From NCBI GenBank assembly GCA_963656065.1, contig CAVKGV010000003.1, forward strand, positions 1 to 64,000: 64,000 bases of DNA, read 5' to 3'. The notes below the pieces were generated by a model. That model made no database searches, had not been told where the DNA came from, and worked only from the letters and a program-made list of their open reading frames with translations. The DNA is from Hallerella sp963656065. Lineage in GTDB: Bacteria > Fibrobacterota > Fibrobacteria > Fibrobacterales > Fibrobacteraceae. Position numbers and translations under genes: made by a program. This document shows positions 36,312 to 45,149 of the stretch, piece by piece (position 1 is the first letter of the stretch; each line of letters begins with the position of its first letter).

Positions 36312-39300
36312 CTATGCGCGATACGGATTTTCCTTTGCCTCGGCGGCATTTTTACATTCATCCGGCAGAACTTTGTACGGAATGTCCAACAAGCTCTCCT
36401 GCAAATCGACAGGAACTTTATCAAACCATCTGGCGTCCTTGTCATCCACAAAGCGGTAGTCCACGCCGATGGCGGCAAAATGTTTCTGCCCGCAGATGAT
36501 TTTGCGCGCTTCGTTTGTATGCGGCAAGGCGTTGATGTCTTCGGTGCCCTTCGTCTCCCGGACGATTTCAATTTTTTGATTTTTGTCGTCCACGCGGAGG
36601 ATTGCCCAGTCGGGATTGTAATTGCCGATGATTTTCGGAAGATTCACCTTGTATTTCGCAGGGAACTTGAAATACAATTGGACGTTGCCCGGAGCGCCCA
36701 CTTCGTTCAATCGCTGCACGAAACGCCGTTCCACGTTGGAGTCCACCTGGATTTTATCGTAGATGGACTGATTCTCGTTGGCGTCTTCGAGTTCCGAAGC
36801 CATGAACTTTTTGCTAGCCGGGAAAAGTTCTCCGTCATTTTCATCTGCCGAAGACGAAGACGGCGAATACTCGATGTGCTCGGCGATGTGGTTTTTGAGT
36901 ATTTCGCTCAAAGTCTGCACGAACTGGGCGATAAAAGCTTCCGGATTTTTCAGGAATTCCATCTGGTGCGTCCGTTTGATTCCCTTGAAGACGGAAAGAA
37001 TCGTCGAACGCGTCAGAGGGACTTCGCTAGAAACTCGGGCGAGGAGATTCGGTTTCGGAACATCCGGATAATCGGCATCCTTGCTTTGCACCGTAACCGA
37101 TTTCCCCGACTGGAATTCGAATTCCTGGGGGACGTCCTTTTCTAGCGGCACTTTGAAAACCGAAATGGAGACCGTTTCGTCTTCGGCGCAAATGGATTGC
37201 ACCCGGATTTTTGCGAGGATTTCATCGGACTTGTCAATCGGTTTTCCCACGGAAACGATTTTTTCGCTGCGATTGTTTGCGAATCTGCGCCCGTTGGAAT
37301 CGCTTACTTCGACAAGCAGGACCGCACTTCCCGTTTTTGAAATTTCCTTGAGCGTGATGCGGTATCTGGTAGTCACATACAGCCCTTTGGTCGTTACGAT
37401 TTGGGCCGGTTTGAATTCCGTCCGGTTGATTTTTTCAACCGCCTCGGCGATAAGTTTTTCCGTATCGATGCGAATGTCGTAAGATGTTTTCCGTTTCATC
37501 TTGGACCAGAGCGCGGCAAAATCGGGGCTGTCGTATTTTTCCGTACGCTTGACCGTCTCGTTTTTACGGTAATTGCCCAACTGCCCGGTAATATCGCTTC
37601 CGCTTTCGCGGTATTCGTCGTAGAGCGATTTCGCATAGTTTTCAAAACTCTCGCTCGCAATAATCGTGAGCTTGTTCTGTTCCGGATCGGTGATGCGGGT
37701 TCCCGAAAGTTCGGGATGCTTTTCCGTTCCCTCCTGCACGGGCAAGCGCAGGCCGCGCCCAATCGATTGGCGACGGCTTTTTTCACTCCGAATTTCGCGC
37801 AGGGAGCAGATTTGAAACACGTTCGGATTGTCCCAGCCTTCGCGCAGGGCGGAATGCGCAAAGATGAAATGAACGGGTTCGCGCATATCCAGCAGTTTTT
37901 CCTTGTCCTTCATGATCAAGTGGTAGGCGGCTTTTTCCGCATCCTTTTCGTCGGAGACAATCTTTCCGTTTTCACCGATATCCACTTCGATTTCCACACC
38001 CGTTTTTTTGTCCTTCTTCTTGGCAAAATAGGCGGCACGCACAGCGGATGCGTTCATGTCTTTAAAATGGTCCGAAGAATGCTTTAACGCTTCGAATTCT
38101 TCGTCAAAAATGCGCTTGACAATCGGATCATCGCCATTGTAACTCGATACGCGATCAACAAAGAAAAGGCTCAGGACCTTGGCCCTGTATCCGGCATTTT
38201 CTAACAACCTTTCGCGATCAATATGGGCCTTGATCGTATTGTGAATCATTTGACGGAAAATCGATTCCCGGCTGAGCGATGCGCAGCTGGACTCATCGGG
38301 ACCGTAGCGGAATCCGTTGGAAAATTCCACGTAGGAATTGTCCTCCTTGGCGCTGATGTTCGTGATTTTCAAATCTCCGTAGGCATCGTTCTTTGTCTTG
38401 GCTCCGAGCGCATCGTTGCACGAAAACCTGAGAACCTGCATTTTGAGGGAACCAGCGATTTTACAATTCACCTGCATTTCAACGGATAGCGGTTTCTTGG
38501 AAATCTGAAGAATTTTGAAAAAGTCTTCCTTTTCGGACGATGCAACGTTTTCTTCACTGCCATAGATTTCGATTTTCTTGACGAGATTCATCTGCATGGC
38601 GTCAAAGGGCGTCAAGTTGTAGAGCGGGTTGGGAGGATTTTTTCCCGGCGTCGCGGAGTATCCCACGCTGAAGAGCGGATGCAGGGAGCGCAGAGCGCGA
38701 CGCGCCACTTCCGTCTGGTAGTTTTGCACTTCGTCGAGAATGAGGATGGGACGCGTTTCCTGCAAGAACTCGATGGGAAGCTTGCCGCCCATGATCTTGT
38801 CGGATTCCTTGAAGAGGACGTTGCTCGCCTTGTTGAAGGAGTCGATGGTCATGAGCAGGATCTGCACGCTGTTGGACAGGGCAAAATTTTTGCAGTCGTT
38901 GACATTGCCGTCGTATTGCGTGATTTCACGGGGAACGGTCCCCTGCGGAAACATCCTGTAGAAATGTTCGTATGTCGCGCGGAACGTGGCGACCGCCCCT
39001 TCGTAGATGGCGACCGAAGGGACCACGACGATGAATTTGCGAAAGCCGTACTTTTCACGCAGGGCATAGATGGTGCGCAGATACACGTATGTCTTGCCGG
39101 TGCCCGTTTCCATGTTGATGGTGAATTCCGGGTAAGAATGGAAATCAAAACGGTTGCCGTCGCACAAGAGCGTATCGCCGGAATTGGGCTCGCTCAGCGA
39201 AAACTGTGGCGCGAATCCGTTGCGTTTTTGGATTATGGAGAGGTTTTCCAAAAGCCAACCTTCTTCGAAGACTTCTTCGGTATTGGAAATCGTGTCGCTA

Positions 39301-39428
39301 GACGCGAGACTTTCTAGCGAGCAATCGTCTTCCGTTTGCGAAAGACCGTCAAAGAGATCGACCACGGCATGGACTGCCCGGACCTGATGTTCCTGGTTTT
39401 CGTCGAACTTGATTTTTACATGGCTCAT
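36312..39428 (-). CDS. res: Type III restriction enzyme, Res subunit
   Basis: 1038 residues. An SF2 helicase core has Walker A METGTGKT (Gly109-Thr113), Walker B LILDEVQ and motif VI SIGRGLRLP. The C-terminal domain carries a PD-(D/E)xK-type nuclease set, ILRVDDKNQKIEIVRETKG. This is the order found in type III Res subunits, which translocate or diffuse along DNA and cut when two sites meet. The ATG overlaps the mod stop (ATGA), the usual mod-res arrangement. No internal break is seen, so it is probably active. Confidence 0.93.
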   Translation of the reverse strand: MSHVKIKFDENQEHQVRAVHAVVDLFDGLSQTEDDCSLESLASSDTISNTEEVFEEGWLLENLSIIQKRNGFAPQFSLSEPNSGDTLLCDGNRFDFHSYPEFTINMETGTGKTYVYLRTIYALREKYGFRKFIVVVPSVAIYEGAVATFRATYEHFYRMFPQGTVPREITQYDGNVNDCKNFALSNSVQILLMTIDSFNKASNVLFKESDKIMGGKLPIEFLQETRPILILDEVQNYQTEVARRALRSLHPLFSVGYSATPGKNPPNPLYNLTPFDAMQMNLVKKIEIYGSEENVASSEKEDFFKILQISKKPLSVEMQVNCKIAGSLKMQVLRFSCNDALGAKTKNDAYGDLKITNISAKEDNSYVEFSNGFRYGPDESSCASLSRESIFRQMIHNTIKAHIDRERLLENAGYRAKVLSLFFVDRVSSYNGDDPIVKRIFDEEFEALKHSSDHFKDMNASAVRAAYFAKKKDKKTGVEIEVDIGENGKIVSDEKDAEKAAYHLIMKDKEKLLDMREPVHFIFAHSALREGWDNPNVFQICSLREIRSEKSRRQSIGRGLRLPVQEGTEKHPELSGTRITDPEQNKLTIIASESFENYAKSLYDEYRESGSDITGQLGNYRKNETVKRTEKYDSPDFAALWSKMKRKTSYDIRIDTEKLIAEAVEKINRTEFKPAQIVTTKGLYVTTRYRITLKEISKTGSAVLLVEVSDSNGRRFANNRSEKIVSVGKPIDKSDEILAKIRVQSICAEDETVSISVFKVPLEKDVPQEFEFQSGKSVTVQSKDADYPDVPKPNLLARVSSEVPLTRSTILSVFKGIKRTHQMEFLKNPEAFIAQFVQTLSEILKNHIAEHIEYSPSSSSADENDGELFPASKKFMASELEDANENQSIYDKIQVDSNVERRFVQRLNEVGAPGNVQLYFKFPAKYKVNLPKIIGNYNPDWAILRVDDKNQKIEIVRETKGTEDINALPHTNEARKIICGQKHFAAIGVDYRFVDDKDARWFDKVPVDLQESLLDIPYKVLPDECKNAAEAKENPYRA

Positions 39429-41365
39429 AGCGTTTCGACCCTCCCCTTGTCGGAAAGCTGGGCGTAGAGTTCGTCACTGATGGCGGAATTGAGGCAGACG
39501 AACTTGTCGTTTTCACCGAATGCGATGCCTTGCACGGTTTCCTTTGCGATGGAGCCGTCGAGGCAAACGTTCAGCACCACGGGACGTTTTTCGTCGATAA
39601 TGCGGTAGAGGGTGTTGCCTGCGACGCTCGTGGACTTTTCGATGCGCGAATCGAGGGCAAAGCCCTGGCGGAGCAGGATTTCGGTCAAGAGAGACTGGAT
39701 GTCCGCGGGATTCTGAAAGTCGAAGCCGTCGCGCAGGGGCGTGATCTGGGATTCCATGCTGCCGAGCGCGAGCTCAAGCGCGGTTTCGTCGGAACCCGTG
39801 GTGGGCGTGTAGGGCTTGATGTTGGACTTGGCCAACCGATAGACTTTAAAGCCGACATCGAGCGTTCCCTGCCGTTCGGGATGTTCACCGAGGATTTTCT
39901 TGCCGGCGCGGCGGATGCGCTCCTTGCCGATTTCGCAGATGTTTTTGAAGCCCGCCTTGGCGGCGGCGGATGACGGTTCGCATTCCACGGGGAGCTGCAC
40001 CAGGATGAACTGGCGACGCCCGCCATCTTCGGCGTTGAGCTGCATGCAGGCGTGGGCAGTGGTCGCGGAGCCGGAGAAGAAATCAAGGATGAGGGAATCT
40101 TTCATTTCTACAAATGACAATAGATACGCAATCAAAGATGTCGGTTTAGGAAAATCAAAAACATTATGTTCTAAAAGTTCACTGATTTCTTTTCCCGCTT
40201 TTTCGTTTGTATCTACATTTTGAGAGGCTTTATCTATTGTGGAATCTTTTTGATAAAATCTTTCCGCTAAATAGTTTTGAGGAGCAACTGTCCTATCGCC
40301 TACACGACAATATCGAATTGCGAATTTATCTGATTTTACAATCAGTAAGCATTTTTTTTCTATTTCTTCATCTAAAGATTTTTGTTGCCAACGAAATTTT
40401 CCTTTTAAGGAAAAAGAATTTTTAATAATTCCATTTTCTACAATCACATCGTTTAATAATTCAACTCGCTCTTTAGTTCCTTTTTTATAAATACCATCTT
40501 TCAAATTTGTTCTAACATAACTAGAAGGAAACGTTAACACATTTTCCTTATTTGTTTCATTCAATAGTGGAGCATCACCACCATCATTTACAAGTCCTAC
40601 AAAATTTTCATTATTTATATTTTTTTGATAGCACAAAATATATTCATGCGTTTTTCGAGATTTATGTGATAATGCAGGAGGCGTAGATGTTTTATTCCAA
40701 AGGAAACATTCTACAAAATTTTCCTCCCCGAACACCTCATCGCACAGGAGCTTCAAGTTCGCCTGCTCGTTGTTGTCGATGGAAATGAAAATCACGCCGT
40801 CCTTGGCGAGCAATTCCCGGGCAAGCTGCAAGCGCGGCAGCATCATGCCGAGCCACCTGCGGTGATAGGCGCCGCCGCTCTTCGGGTTCGCCACCAGCGA
40901 AACGCCCTTCTCGTCCACCTCTCCCGTAAATTTCAAGTAGTCCTCCACCGGTTCCCGGTAATTGTCGGGATAGATAAAGTCCTTGCCCGTATTGTAGGGC
41001 GGGTCGATGTAAATCATCTTGACGCGTTCCGCGTAGCTCTTGCGCAAAATCCGCAGCACTTCCAGGTTGTCGCCTTCGATGTAAATGTTGCCCGTCCCGG
41101 CTTCGTCCACGCCGTCGCCTAGAACCGGTTCGAGCGTTCCTTCCGCCTCCTTGCGGGCGAGCTTCTTCGCCTCCCGCTTTCCCGGCCAATACAGGTTGTA
41201 GCCCATCTCGCCTTCGTCGACAGCCTCTTCGCCAAACAGTTCCTTCAGCGCGCCCACGTCTATCTTGCCGTCCCGCACGAGTTCCGGGTAAAGCCTCTTG
41301 AGCGATTCAAAGCGTTCGTCCCGGCAAGCGGTCGCGTCCATAAAAGAATTGCGTTCCATGGTCAT
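39425..41365 (-). CDS. mod: Type III DNA adenine methyltransferase, Mod subunit
   Basis: 646 residues. A beta-class N6-adenine methyltransferase: DPPY at 121-124 comes before the SAM-binding FFSGSATT motif (near 430). The N-terminal EGDNLEVLRIL and GVIFISIDNNE segments match Mod proteins. The region between (about residues 210-425, DNA about 40090-40735) is the target-recognition part and is markedly AT-rich with different codon use than the GC-rich flanks, which suggests exchange of this domain. The methylated sequence cannot be predicted. A GGGAG site precedes the ATG. Confidence 0.94.
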   Translation of the reverse strand: MTMERNSFMDATACRDERFESLKRLYPELVRDGKIDVGALKELFGEEAVDEGEMGYNLYWPGKREAKKLARKEAEGTLEPVLGDGVDEAGTGNIYIEGDNLEVLRILRKSYAERVKMIYIDPPYNTGKDFIYPDNYREPVEDYLKFTGEVDEKGVSLVANPKSGGAYHRRWLGMMLPRLQLARELLAKDGVIFISIDNNEQANLKLLCDEVFGEENFVECFLWNKTSTPPALSHKSRKTHEYILCYQKNINNENFVGLVNDGGDAPLLNETNKENVLTFPSSYVRTNLKDGIYKKGTKERVELLNDVIVENGIIKNSFSLKGKFRWQQKSLDEEIEKKCLLIVKSDKFAIRYCRVGDRTVAPQNYLAERFYQKDSTIDKASQNVDTNEKAGKEISELLEHNVFDFPKPTSLIAYLLSFVEMKDSLILDFFSGSATTAHACMQLNAEDGGRRQFILVQLPVECEPSSAAAKAGFKNICEIGKERIRRAGKKILGEHPERQGTLDVGFKVYRLAKSNIKPYTPTTGSDETALELALGSMESQITPLRDGFDFQNPADIQSLLTEILLRQGFALDSRIEKSTSVAGNTLYRIIDEKRPVVLNVCLDGSIAKETVQGIAFGENDKFVCLNSAISDELYAQLSDKGRVETL

Positions 41366-41374
41366 CGTCTCCCT

Positions 41375-42205
41375 TTAGTTTTCATTTAAATTTTCCTCGA
41401 TGAAATTCTCCGTTTCCTCGGCAGGACTTGCCATATACCGGAGCGCGTCGTTTTGGCTGACATTCCGTCTGCTTTTCACGTATTCCACAAAGCTCGGGCA
41501 CGAGTAGCGCGCGTCGCAGTTGCGGCAGACATGGGTCGCGAAGTTGGACTTCATTCCCGGCATTTTCGTTTGCAATTTTTCTATCGGCGGCGATTCAAAA
41601 TCCGATTTTTCGATGCGCTCCACCGTTTCGCCAAAACGCTCGATCATTTCCGCAACTTCGTCTTCGTCATAGCCAAAGGGGATCACCGGATTCCAGCGGT
41701 CAAGTTCTTTTTGAATCCGAGTTTCATCGCCCGTTTCAAGCGCGCGCTTCAATGAAATCGGAACGGGCGTCGCAATAATGGCCGTGCCGTCCAGTTCGTT
41801 TTTTTGCAATCCCTTCCAGATGTGGGCATACACATTCAGCTGTTCCCTGTATTTTTCCGGATCCGCCTTGATGCGTTCCGGAGCGAGCGTCTTTAAATCG
41901 TAGAGCCAGGTTTCCTCGTCTTCGCGCACGACATCGATAACGCCTTCAATCGTGTAGGGAATTTTATCGTTCGGCGTTTCCTGTTCGGGGAGCGAGAGTT
42001 TCACCTCGGTCTGCGTCACCCGTTCGATTGTTTTCCTGTTCTTGCGGTAATAGCACAGCACCTGGCCAAAAGCGAGTTCCTTCATATACGCATTGATGGA
42101 ATGCCCCGATTCTTCGCACAGCGTCCGAAAATTGTCCTCGAACATTTCACGAATGAACGCTTCCGGCAATTCGCCGACCGATTTTTCCAAATCCAACGAT
42201 TTCAC
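41375..42205 (-). CDS. Cas4/AddB-like Fe-S PD-(D/E)xK nuclease
   Basis: 276 residues, GTG start overlapping the helicase stop. The RecB-family nuclease motif reads ID (near residue 100), WLYDLK with the (D/E)xK triad and a later Q-x3-Y (QLNVY). One Cys in the N-terminal region (TLCEES) and three near the C-terminus in the pattern C-x2-C-x5-C (HVCRNCDARYSC) form the four-Cys 4Fe-4S site known in Cas4 and AddB. There are no cas genes nearby. The tight link to the UvrD-like helicase suggests a helicase-nuclease pair comparable to AddAB, here beside a type III system. Confidence 0.78.
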   Translation of the reverse strand: MKSLDLEKSVGELPEAFIREMFEDNFRTLCEESGHSINAYMKELAFGQVLCYYRKNRKTIERVTQTEVKLSLPEQETPNDKIPYTIEGVIDVVREDEETWLYDLKTLAPERIKADPEKYREQLNVYAHIWKGLQKNELDGTAIIATPVPISLKRALETGDETRIQKELDRWNPVIPFGYDEDEVAEMIERFGETVERIEKSDFESPPIEKLQTKMPGMKSNFATHVCRNCDARYSCPSFVEYVKSRRNVSQNDALRYMASPAEETENFIEENLNEN

Positions 42206-44826
42206 CGAATCGCCTCCCGGACCGCATACTGCAAATCCTCTACCGTCCGGTGCACAAGAGATCCGAAAAACATCGTCTGGCTGCGGCTCGGCACAAAACC
42301 GTATTTGTGGAATACCATGTAATTGCGCGGGCAGTTGTTGTATGGCAGGTAATCCGCCGTGTAAGTGTACTCGCGCGCAACCCTCTCGGAAAGGCGTTCC
42401 GATTGCGGAATCGTCTCTAGATCAAGCTCTTTTGCCGATTCAAGACGGACCCTTTCGAGCAATGTCTTGAACGGCGCGTATGTCGTCTGCCCCTGACCCT
42501 TGAACTGCGAAAGGACCAGCAAATTCTTTGCACGCGACAAGGCGACATAGAACATCCGCATCGTGTCGTAATCGTCCATCCTGTCGAGAGGTTCGGAAGC
42601 AGCCGAGACGATTCCCAAGTTTTTCTGCATTTCCCTGACGGTTACGTCCAATTTTCGCGGGTCACGGCTCCGGTGCGAAAGGGATCCCAGGACAACGACC
42701 GGAAATTCCAGCCCCTTGGACTGGTGAACGGTCAAGAACGGGACGCAGCCTTTGGGGAACGGGTCGTCGGAATCTTCATATTCCGTTTCATTCAAGCGGA
42801 AGAGCGAATAGAGGAAAGAACCGAAAAAGTTTTTCCGAATGCTGTCGTTTTCAAAAGTCGAGCCCGAAATGATTGGACTGTTCGTTTCCTGGTATTTTGC
42901 GAGATACCGGGTTATCATGCCCAGCGTGTACAGCCCGGAATCCTCTCCGCCCTTTTCCGCCATCCGATACTTTGCGGCAAAATATTCGAAGCCGTTGATT
43001 TTATAGAACAAGTCGAGCAAGGTCCAGTCCATTGCCGTCACGCGGGAGAGCGCATAGGAAACGCGCAACGGCTTTCCTTCATTTGTGCGGCGAGCCACAA
43101 ACGCAAGCATGCCGCGACCGCATAGAGCCCGGCGAACCGGGTCGTCGATTTTTGGCGTTTGGGAAAGCTTTTTCAAAAGGGAAATCGTCAATTCAAAGTC
43201 CAAAGGGACTCCATTCTTTTCGCAGTCGTCCAGAAGCAGCCGATAGTTTTTCTTGCTTAGAGCGATGGCATTTTGTGTCTCGGCGATAAATTGCGGAATA
43301 GACCTGTCCCCGGAAATTATTTCATCGGCCTTTTCGAGTGCGGATTTTACCCAGTCGGCAAAGTTCTTCATTCCGCCAAGAGAATTTGCGTTTGCCTCGT
43401 ATTTGAATATCCGCGCAAACAGACCGAACGTGACGAGAGCCTCTTCGGTGTATAGAAAGTTCTTTGCCCGCGGAGCGTAATACTTGATCCCGACATCGTC
43501 TAGGGCATCCGCAAACGCCTTGACCTTGGGCGCCATCTCGCCGCTTGCATTTCCGCGAATCGTCGGGAACAAAAAAGCGCACTGGTTATAGTCCGCAATT
43601 TTTCCCGTTTCCCTGAGACGCTTTATCAGCAACGCAATGTTTTTCGCCACAGCGTTTTTATCGCCCGATTCCAGGACGACAGATGTCTGCGAATCCGCAC
43701 TGTTCGCCGAGATGTTCTTGTTCGGGATTCGAAACGATGCGCCTTTTTCGAAAGGATTTTCCCACGATACGAGATCCATGAAGTCCGTGTAGGTATCGAC
43801 AATCTGCCTGCGGGAGCGGTAGTTGATGTTCAAGTCGATGCGCCTGGGGCGAACGCCTATCGCCTTCTGGCAAATACTTTCAAAGCCGACAAGATTTTCA
43901 ACCGTCGCTCCGCGGAACCGGTACAGCGCCTGATCGTCATCCCCCACGACACAGATATTCCTTGTCCCCTCGGCCAGTTTCAGATAGATTTTCTGCTGGA
44001 TGGTATTGGTATCCTGGTATTCGTCAACGATGACATGTCTAAAAACGCTTTCCGCATCCTTCTTCTGGCAGATGTGCGCATAGGTCCTCTGCTGCAGCGT
44101 GGAGAAATCGACCCGTTCCACGCCGCCTTCTTCCAGGAGACCCCGATAGCAAAGCGTCATCTTGAACAGTTTTGCAAGGACACTGTCGCCCAATTGGACG
44201 GAGAATTCTTCTGCGCCAAAATTTTCTTCGCTCATCCGGTTGAAAAAGGAAATGCAGTTGGTAACCGCATCGGTTCGGGACGCCGAGTCTTTTCCGAAGA
44301 AGCCGTTGATTTTCTTGTAGGAGTCCCGCTTGTCGGCATCGTCAAACCCGGATTTCAAAAGAAGCCTGGCAAAGCGATTGCGTACGAAAAGGAACTGTCC
44401 CAAATCATCGAGCAGCAACGGGCGGCGGCAACGCAAACCGTGTTCCTTGAAGCGTCGATCCGTCAAGAGCTTTTGGCAGAGGGAATGGAGCGTTCCCACA
44501 TACATGGCGGTAATATCATAGGGTTTGTGCGTTTCCGTGCTCGCTACGGACAAAAGTTCCCGCAAGCCCTGCTTCAGCTGCTGCGCGGCCTTTTCGGTGA
44601 AAGTCGCCAGGAAAATATTTTCCGGCGCGATATTTTGAAATACGATCAGATTGACGCAGCGCCACAGCAAAACGCGCGTTTTTCCCGATCCGGGGCCCGC
44701 CGTGAGGAGCAGCGGACCGTTCGTACTTTCAATGGCGATTCTCTGGTTGCCGTTGGGCGTAAATCCCTTTTTCGCAAAAAGGGATTCCAGCGAAACATCG
44801 CCATGCCGAACCGCATCTACTACCAT
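42202..44826 (-). CDS. UvrD/PcrA-like SF1A DNA helicase
   Basis: 874 residues. Walker A TAGPGSGKT lies near residue 38-46, then VDEYQDTN (motif II), GDDDQALYRFRGA (motif III), HQSKGLEFPVVVLG (motif V) and FYVALSRAK (motif VI), so all SF1A motifs are intact. The C-terminal 80 residues have a helical PDDEXK-like or Cys-free extension; the nuclease itself is the next gene. The protein differs in sequence from housekeeping UvrD and lies first in the five-gene defence-type island. The putative RNA lies immediately upstream. Confidence 0.88.
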   Translation of the reverse strand: MVVDAVRHGDVSLESLFAKKGFTPNGNQRIAIESTNGPLLLTAGPGSGKTRVLLWRCVNLIVFQNIAPENIFLATFTEKAAQQLKQGLRELLSVASTETHKPYDITAMYVGTLHSLCQKLLTDRRFKEHGLRCRRPLLLDDLGQFLFVRNRFARLLLKSGFDDADKRDSYKKINGFFGKDSASRTDAVTNCISFFNRMSEENFGAEEFSVQLGDSVLAKLFKMTLCYRGLLEEGGVERVDFSTLQQRTYAHICQKKDAESVFRHVIVDEYQDTNTIQQKIYLKLAEGTRNICVVGDDDQALYRFRGATVENLVGFESICQKAIGVRPRRIDLNINYRSRRQIVDTYTDFMDLVSWENPFEKGASFRIPNKNISANSADSQTSVVLESGDKNAVAKNIALLIKRLRETGKIADYNQCAFLFPTIRGNASGEMAPKVKAFADALDDVGIKYYAPRAKNFLYTEEALVTFGLFARIFKYEANANSLGGMKNFADWVKSALEKADEIISGDRSIPQFIAETQNAIALSKKNYRLLLDDCEKNGVPLDFELTISLLKKLSQTPKIDDPVRRALCGRGMLAFVARRTNEGKPLRVSYALSRVTAMDWTLLDLFYKINGFEYFAAKYRMAEKGGEDSGLYTLGMITRYLAKYQETNSPIISGSTFENDSIRKNFFGSFLYSLFRLNETEYEDSDDPFPKGCVPFLTVHQSKGLEFPVVVLGSLSHRSRDPRKLDVTVREMQKNLGIVSAASEPLDRMDDYDTMRMFYVALSRAKNLLVLSQFKGQGQTTYAPFKTLLERVRLESAKELDLETIPQSERLSERVAREYTYTADYLPYNNCPRNYMVFHKYGFVPSRSQTMFFGSLVHRTVEDLQYAVREAIR

Positions 44827-44891
44827 TGACAGACCTCGCCGTGGGCATTTCCCCTAGGATTACGCTGCAAACGACGAAATCTTTTTTTGAC

Positions 44892-44979
44892 AAAAAAAGG
44901 CGTGGAGTCGTCGCACCGTTTACTGTACTTCGAGGCTCGGCAAAGCCTTACTTACCAATAAACGCAAACGACCCACGCC
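44892..44979 (-). terminator. Long-stem intrinsic terminator
   Basis: The stem GGCGTGG/CCACGCC with extended inner pairs ends directly in seven Ts on the minus strand. It can end transcription from rseP or from the candidate RNA before the helicase gene. Confidence 0.6.
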
Positions 44980-45115
44980 CCGAACGGGACGTGAGCAGTT
45001 CACCCTATTCTCGTAAGTTGAAATTTTGCCGATTTCGAAGTAGAGACTAGAGCAAATACTCAAGTTAAAAACAGGCGCTCACCCGGCCATGCGACCGGAC
45101 GGGCTATGTGCCTTG
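44892..45115 (-). ncRNA. Candidate structured non-coding RNA with terminator hairpin
   Basis: The 320-base gap between rseP and the helicase gene holds no plausible ORF. On the minus strand it folds into hairpins: CCCG...CGGG at the 5' side, GAAAT/ATTTC, GTGA/TCAC, CGTCCC-GTTC-GGGGCG, and finally a long irregular stem between 44899 and 44979 (GGCGTGG and ACGAC arms, inner CGTTTA/TAAACG) followed by seven Ts. This resembles an independent small RNA with an intrinsic terminator. I tried 6S, tmRNA, SRP and RNase P signatures without a convincing match; 6S remains possible. The 5' end is a guess from a TATATT-like box near 45119. Confidence 0.4.
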
Positions 45116-45149
45116 GAATATAGGAAAAATCGGGAGCGGAATTTCTCCC

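Noticed and set aside
41375..42205. Cas4 of a CRISPR system
   Set aside because: No repeats or other cas genes occur in the window; the helicase partner points to an AddB/RecB-like role.
44892..45115. tmRNA, SRP RNA or RNase P RNA as the identity of the gap RNA
   Set aside because: No tag-peptide frame with a tRNA-like end, no GGAAGC-type SRP loop and no GAGGAAAGTCC-type RNase P core on either strand.
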